From: Nitrospirota bacterium
GTDB taxonomy: Bacteria > Nitrospinota_A > UBA7883
DNA: 8,717 bases
NCBI GenBank assembly: GCA_011052055.1
Contig: DRJW01000139.1
Span: 1-8,717 of the forward strand
Reading direction: 5' to 3'
The translations under genes were made by a program, and so were the position numbers. Below, in pieces: positions 5,932 to 8,717 of this stretch. The notes below the pieces were generated by a model that did not search any database, was not told the DNA's origin, and worked only from the letters and a program-made list of their open reading frames with translations. Numbering within the stretch: position 1 is the first letter of the stretch; the number at the start of each line of letters is the position of its first letter.

Positions 5932-6615
5932 TTAATTCTTTGTTTCTACTGGATGCCCGGCTTTTTTCCATTCCGGGAAACCATTTTCAAGACGCATGGC
6001 TTTGAATCCTTTTTTACGCAGTTTTTCCACCGCCTCAAACGACATCAAGCAGTATGCGCCACGGCAATACGCCACGATTTCCTTTCCGGGGTCCAGTTTT
6101 TTCATAAAGCTCTTGAGTTGCTTTACAGGCACATTAATGGCGCCTGCCACGTGGCCTGAGGAATATTCGTCCGATGGCCTCACGTCAATAACAGTGGTCA
6201 TTCCATCTTTGGTTCGCTTGAGCAATTCTTCCGCAGTTATCGGTTCAAGCGCGTCTTTTTGCTTAAGGTAGGTGTGAATTAGCATATTCACTTCAGCCAG
6301 ATTGCTTTCCGCGATTTTTCTTATGAGGCCCAAAAGCTCTACTACCTTATCATCTGTCAGGCTGTAAAAAACATTTTGGCCGCTTTTTCTAGCCTTGATA
6401 AGTCCAGAATTGCGTAGATGCTGGAGGTGTTGAGACGTGTTTGCTGACGACATGCCGGATACTTGCGCAAGAGCCTCTACCCCTTTTTCGCCTTGTGCGA
6501 CAAACTCCAGAAGTTCGAGCCTGCTGGAACTCGACAGCGCTTTACCTAGCCTGGAGAGCTGTTCAAATAACAGTTTTTTCGGATTGGGTTCGGCCACAAT
6601 CACAACCTTGGACAA
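5932..6615 (-). CDS. ArsR-family winged-helix regulator fused to a rhodanese domain
   Basis: 227 residues from TTG 6615. Residues ~15-100 form an ArsR/SmtB winged helix: GKALSSSSRLELLEFV (24-39), a recognition region MSSANTSQHLQHLRNSGLI (55-73), and the wing KSGQNVFYSL (77-86). Residues ~123-225 form a rhodanese domain: VIDVRPSDEY (142-151), GHVAGAINVP (154-163), the active loop CRGAYC with catalytic Cys184 (184-189), and the C-terminal NGFPEWKKAG (211-220). Rhodaneses carry sulfane sulfur as a cysteine persulfide, so the protein probably couples sulfur or redox state to transcription. The DNA-binding half has no cysteine and therefore lacks the usual ArsR metal site (CxC) and the Cys pair of BigR/SqrR-type persulfide sensors. 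There is no ATG near the start. GTG 6597 (codon 7) has AAGG eight bases before it and is an alternative start, giving 221 residues. The gene stands alone with a candidate promoter at 6652-6660 and is followed after 160 bases by the transglutaminase-like gene. Confidence 0.9.
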   Translation of the reverse strand: MSKVVIVAEPNPKKLLFEQLSRLGKALSSSSRLELLEFVAQGEKGVEALAQVSGMSSANTSQHLQHLRNSGLIKARKSGQNVFYSLTDDKVVELLGLIRKIAESNLAEVNMLIHTYLKQKDALEPITAEELLKRTKDGMTTVIDVRPSDEYSSGHVAGAINVPVKQLKSFMKKLDPGKEIVAYCRGAYCLMSFEAVEKLRKKGFKAMRLENGFPEWKKAGHPVETKN

Positions 6616-6634
6616 TTTTAAACAAATATTAATG

Positions 6635-6685
6635 GTTTACTAAAGCGCGTTATTGTACCACCCTACACGGTTTTGTTTATTAAAG
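6635..6685. repeat. Twin dyad repeats GTTTAYTAAAG flanking the ArsR-rhodanese promoter, candidate operators
   Basis: GTTTACTAAAG (6635-6645) and GTTTATTAAAG (6675-6685) are direct repeats with one mismatch, exactly 40 bp apart (about four helical turns). Each has internal two-fold symmetry (TTTA-N-TAAA). They bracket the extended -10 element, one over the predicted start and one over the -35 region. Winged-helix ArsR proteins commonly repress their own promoters from such sites; this is inference from position. Confidence 0.4.
6652..6660 (-). promoter_or_regulatory. Candidate extended -10 promoter of the ArsR-rhodanese gene
   Basis: The minus strand reads TGGTACAAT (6660-6652), an extended -10 element with a TACAAT hexamer. 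The -35 position (ATAAAC, 6680-6675) is poor, as is common for extended -10 promoters. The predicted start is near 6645, about 30 bases before TTG 6615. The repeats at 6635-6645 and 6675-6685 lie over the start point and the -35 region. Confidence 0.4.
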
Positions 6686-6930
6686 TCGGGAGTTTTGAAC
6701 AATAAAATCGTGGGAAGCTCAAGCGCCGCTCTTTTAGAGGCTCCCTTTAATGAAAAGAGGGATTAAAAAATATTTAAAAGCGTTACTTGCGTAACCCATG
6801 CCCCAGATTATACAAATACACGGCGCGCAATTTGCTGGCGCCGGATCAAATTAAGTTTTTTTCAGCAGTTTGGCTATGGTACGATTGCTTCGATTCAGGA
6901 TAGATCAAAATAATATTAGCGCAAAGTTTT
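6686..6930. other. Intergenic stretch with small structures
   Basis: No conventional gene is visible here. It holds a 14-codon ORF (6750-6794), a short stem TCCCT/AGGGA (6742-6746 with 6758-6762), a dyad GTTAC-TTGC-GTAAC (6782-6795), a GC hairpin CGGCGC/GCGCCG (6821-6826 with 6838-6843), and a seven-T run at 6856-6862 that is too far from that hairpin for a standard terminator. TAATAT at 6911-6916 may serve as -10 for the SRP RNA, but no good -35 lies at 16-18 bases. Confidence 0.4.
6750..6794 (+). CDS. Possible 14-codon ORF, leader-like peptide
   Basis: ATG at 6750 to TAA at 6792-6794 encodes MKRGIKKYLKALLA, a basic amphipathic peptide. AGAGG at 6736-6740 lies nine bases upstream and could serve as a ribosome-binding site. 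The ORF ends inside the dyad GTTAC-TTGC-GTAAC, and its first codons are part of the TCCCT/AGGGA stem. No promoter was identified and the ORF is short enough to be chance. No function is proposed. Confidence 0.2.
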   Translation: MKRGIKKYLKALLA

Positions 6931-7028
6931 GCGCCGGGTCTTACGCAATCGTTACTTTGTAAATCCCGTCAGACCCGGAAGGGAGCAGCGGTAGCGGAGC
7001 TTTCGATGTGCCGTAAATCGCCCGGCGC
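6931..7028 (+). ncRNA. ffs: Bacterial small signal recognition particle RNA (4.5S)
   Basis: The RNA core of the signal recognition particle, which binds Ffh and targets membrane proteins to the Sec/YidC machinery. The diagnostic domain IV is present at 6968-6990: GUCAG, ACCC-GGAA-GGG with the GGAA tetraloop, then AGCAGC, closely matching the E. coli sequence. Both ends pair perfectly: GCGCCGGG (6931-6938) with CCCGGCGC (7021-7028). The stem continues with TTACG (6941-6945) to CGTAA (7012-7016), and ATCG (6948-6951) to CGAT (7004-7007), giving the usual long rod. About 98 nt is a little shorter than E. coli 4.5S (114 nt), and there is no Alu domain. Five T residues at 7029-7033 follow the terminal stem and probably end transcription. 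The 5' end is set by the pairing and could lie a few bases upstream. dnaX lies 1.4 kb downstream, the neighbourhood in which this RNA is found in B. subtilis. Confidence 0.93.
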
Positions 7029-7101
7029 TTTTTAACACAATAAAGCAGATTCACAAAACTTGTCGATAGGGAAATATCAAGCGGGGTTTTCAATCTTGAG
7101 C

Positions 7102-8289
7102 ATGATTAAGAACCTGGCTCTTACCGGCGCCAGCATCGTGATAGCGTTGATCGCGTGCGAGATAATCCTTGGTTTTGTTTATCCAGAGCCGCCGATATTT
7201 TCATATTTCGTCTGGCCGCCATACCTGAAGGAAATTTTCAAAATCGAGCCGGGCGTGATGCCCGGTGTTTACGGCGATTCGCTTTTTTCCATCAACTCCG
7301 CCGGGATAAGAGGAGACGAATTTTCTGCGGATCAGGACTACAGGATTCTGGCGTTCGGCGGCTCCACCACGGAGTGTATTCTGCTCGATGACATGGAGGC
7401 GTGGCCTTATCTTCTGCAAAAAAATCTTGGCGGATCGACGGGTAAAAATGTATGGGTGGGCAACGTGGCCAAAAGCGGCCTTAACAGCCGGGATAACCTG
7501 GTACAGCTTCCTTTGCTACTGGATGAATACCCGGATATCGACGCAGTGGTTTTGATGGAGGGAGTAAACGACCTGATGATGCGGCTGGCCCGTCACGGCG
7601 ATTACGATCCAGATTACCTTCTCACGGCCGATGGCCACAAGAGGAGCTTTGACAGAGCCTTTCAGCTCATAAAGGCGCCTTACGAGAAGACGAAGAAAAA
7701 CATGTTTTATGAAAAAACCGCTATCTGGCGGACGATCAGAAAATTGAGGAAAGCGAGGAGTATTAAAAAGAAAAATAACAACGTAATGATACAAGATTCC
7801 GCCGGTAACGCCTACGTACATGCCCGCGCGGTGAGGAAGACGATGAGAAAGATAGGCCAATTACCCGATATGACGCCTGCGCTGGCGGAGTACAGGCGCA
7901 ACCTTAACACCATGATTGACGAGGCTTCGAAGCGAGGTGTCAGGGTTATACTTGTAACCCAGCCATCTCTTTATAAAGAGAATATGACCCAAAAAGAGAA
8001 AGACTTATTGTGGCTTGGCGGAAACGCCAACCTGCGCTCCGGGAAGGTTACCGGTTTTTATTCCGCAGAGGCTTTACTGCGCGGGATAAAATTGTATAAC
8101 ATGGCGACGTTGAAAGTATGCCGCATGCGGCGCGCAGACTGCGTTGACGCCGCCGCTCATATTCCGAAAAGCGTGGAGGCGCTCTACGACGGGGTTCATT
8201 TCAACGAAAAGGGCGCGCGGATGGTAGCGGATCTGATTGTTCGCTATCTGAAAAGTAAAAAGCCTTTTTCCGATCAACAAGCCAATTAG
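7102..8289 (+). CDS. Membrane-anchored SGNH/GDSL hydrolase-like protein
   Basis: 395 residues from ATG 7102. One hydrophobic segment near the N-terminus (about residues 4-26, after a Lys) should anchor the protein, with the rest outside the cytoplasmic membrane. The SGNH blocks are in order: I, FGGSTTE with nucleophile Ser88; II, NVAKSG with oxyanion Gly126; III, GVND with Asn156; V, DGVHFNEKG with Asp363 and His366. All catalytic residues are therefore present, and an esterase, lipase-like or acetyl-transfer/acetyl-removal activity on an envelope or extracellular glycan or lipid is plausible. A basic insertion (about residues 190-250, rich in Lys/Arg) separates blocks III and V. Start choice is uncertain: TTG 7060 is in frame but has no ribosome site, TTG 7096 has GGGG nine bases upstream, and ATG 7102 starts just before the hydrophobic segment. 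The gene lies between the SRP RNA and dnaX with no recognised functional tie to either. Confidence 0.85.
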   Translation: MIKNLALTGASIVIALIACEIILGFVYPEPPIFSYFVWPPYLKEIFKIEPGVMPGVYGDSLFSINSAGIRGDEFSADQDYRILAFGGSTTECILLDDMEAWPYLLQKNLGGSTGKNVWVGNVAKSGLNSRDNLVQLPLLLDEYPDIDAVVLMEGVNDLMMRLARHGDYDPDYLLTADGHKRSFDRAFQLIKAPYEKTKKNMFYEKTAIWRTIRKLRKARSIKKKNNNVMIQDSAGNAYVHARAVRKTMRKIGQLPDMTPALAEYRRNLNTMIDEASKRGVRVILVTQPSLYKENMTQKEKDLLWLGGNANLRSGKVTGFYSAEALLRGIKLYNMATLKVCRMRRADCVDAAAHIPKSVEALYDGVHFNEKGARMVADLIVRYLKSKKPFSDQQAN

Positions 8290-8388
8290 CGCTGATTACC
8301 GGGTATATAAGTAGATGAATTTCAATAGTCTCGCTCACAGTTTAAAAAAGCGTATCCAAGGCGGCCCTGATTTTAGTCAGTTAAGCTA

Positions 8389-8717
8389 ATGGAACAAAGT
8401 CACATAGTATCCGCAAGAAAGTTCAGGCCGCAGTCTTTCGAAGAGATTGTAGGTCAAAAACATATTGTCCGCACTCTTTGTAACGCCTTGGATAAGAAAC
8501 GGATAGCCCACGCATACCTTTTTTCCGGCACAAGGGGGGTCGGGAAAACCACAACGGCCAGGATTCTGGCGAAGGCTTTAAACTGCTTCGACGGCCCCAC
8601 TTCCACGCCATGCCAAAAGTGCGATAACTGTGTGGAGATAACCAAAGGGTCATCGCTTGATGTCATGGAAATAGACGGCGCGTCAAACACCGGTGTGGAC
8701 AACATCCGCGACCTTAA
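8389..8717 (+). CDS. dnaX: DNA polymerase III gamma/tau subunit, 3' truncated by window edge
   Basis: The first 109 residues of DnaX, the AAA+ clamp-loader subunit that loads the beta sliding clamp and, as tau, links the polymerase cores. It opens with the signature ARKFRPQSFEEIVGQKHIV (9-27), followed by HAYLFSG (41-47), Walker A GTRGVGKTT (47-55), the zinc module C66-X8-C75-X2-C78-X2-C81, and the MEIDGASNTGVDNIRDL segment (93-109). The reading frame stays open to the last base. ATG 8389 is preceded only by weak TAAG-type sequence; the gap from the SGNH stop is 99 bases with no clear promoter or terminator. A frameshift site producing gamma, if any, would lie beyond the window. Confidence 0.97.
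   Translation, partial: MEQSHIVSARKFRPQSFEEIVGQKHIVRTLCNALDKKRIAHAYLFSGTRGVGKTTTARILAKALNCFDGPTSTPCQKCDNCVEITKGSSLDVMEIDGASNTGVDNIRDL

Noticed and set aside
6821..6862. GC hairpin CGGCGC/GCGCCG followed by seven Ts as a terminator
   Set aside because: Twelve bases separate the stem from the T-run, too far for an intrinsic terminator.
7516..7860. 114-codon minus-strand open frame opposite the SGNH gene
   Set aside because: Antisense to blocks III of the SGNH protein, no motif and no upstream signals.
8423..8705. Two minus-strand open frames opposite dnaX
   Set aside because: The plus strand encodes an unmistakable DnaX N-terminus with Walker A and zinc cysteines; the minus frames are shadows.

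Overview
The window looks like chromosomal backbone from a flagellated, Gram-negative, free-living bacterium of intermediate GC content. It holds a flagellar-type sigma-28 promoter, a short Alu-less SRP RNA close to dnaX, a lipoprotein-free secreted protein with a Sec signal, and a mix of oxygen- and sulfur-related functions (bacteriohemerythrin, ArsR-rhodanese). The nitronate monooxygenase-like and MoxR-like proteins resemble types I associate with Desulfobacterota, Nitrospirota or Nitrospinota grade bacteria. That placement is an impression from memory and not a demonstrated assignment. No tRNA, CRISPR array, insertion sequence or phage gene was seen.

Layout. (a) 1-847: 3' part of an FMN-dependent nitronate monooxygenase-family enzyme. 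(b) 848-4340: a plus-strand run with its own sigma-70-like promoter, coding for a MoxR-like AAA+ ATPase, a bacteriohemerythrin and a long divergent class II aldolase, closed by a candidate intrinsic terminator. (c) 4351-4604: a near-consensus sigma-28 promoter (TAAAGTCT-N11-GCCGATAA) in front of a 61-residue YjfB-like putative motility protein. (d) 4710-6615: two minus-strand genes, an ArsR-type regulator fused to a rhodanese domain and a secreted transglutaminase-like protein. Each has its own candidate promoter, and each promoter overlaps symmetric or repeated DNA that could be an operator. (e) 6616-7101: a gene-poor stretch holding a possible 14-codon ORF, small hairpins and the SRP RNA gene (ffs, about 6931-7028). 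(f) 7102-8289: a membrane-anchored SGNH hydrolase-like protein. (g) 8389-8717: the 5' end of dnaX, running off the window.

How the genes relate. The ffs-dnaX neighbourhood is an old housekeeping arrangement (also seen in Bacillus subtilis), here split by the SGNH gene. The ATPase and hemerythrin genes are 33 bases apart and probably co-transcribed, but the von Willebrand (VWA) partner usual for MoxR ATPases is not in the window. The most informative non-coding signal is the sigma-28 promoter. It independently supports a flagellar role for a small protein that would otherwise be called hypothetical. I see no evidence of a large unknown multigene system. The unusual points are regulatory sites, the Cys-free DNA-binding half of the ArsR-rhodanese protein, and the divergent aldolase.
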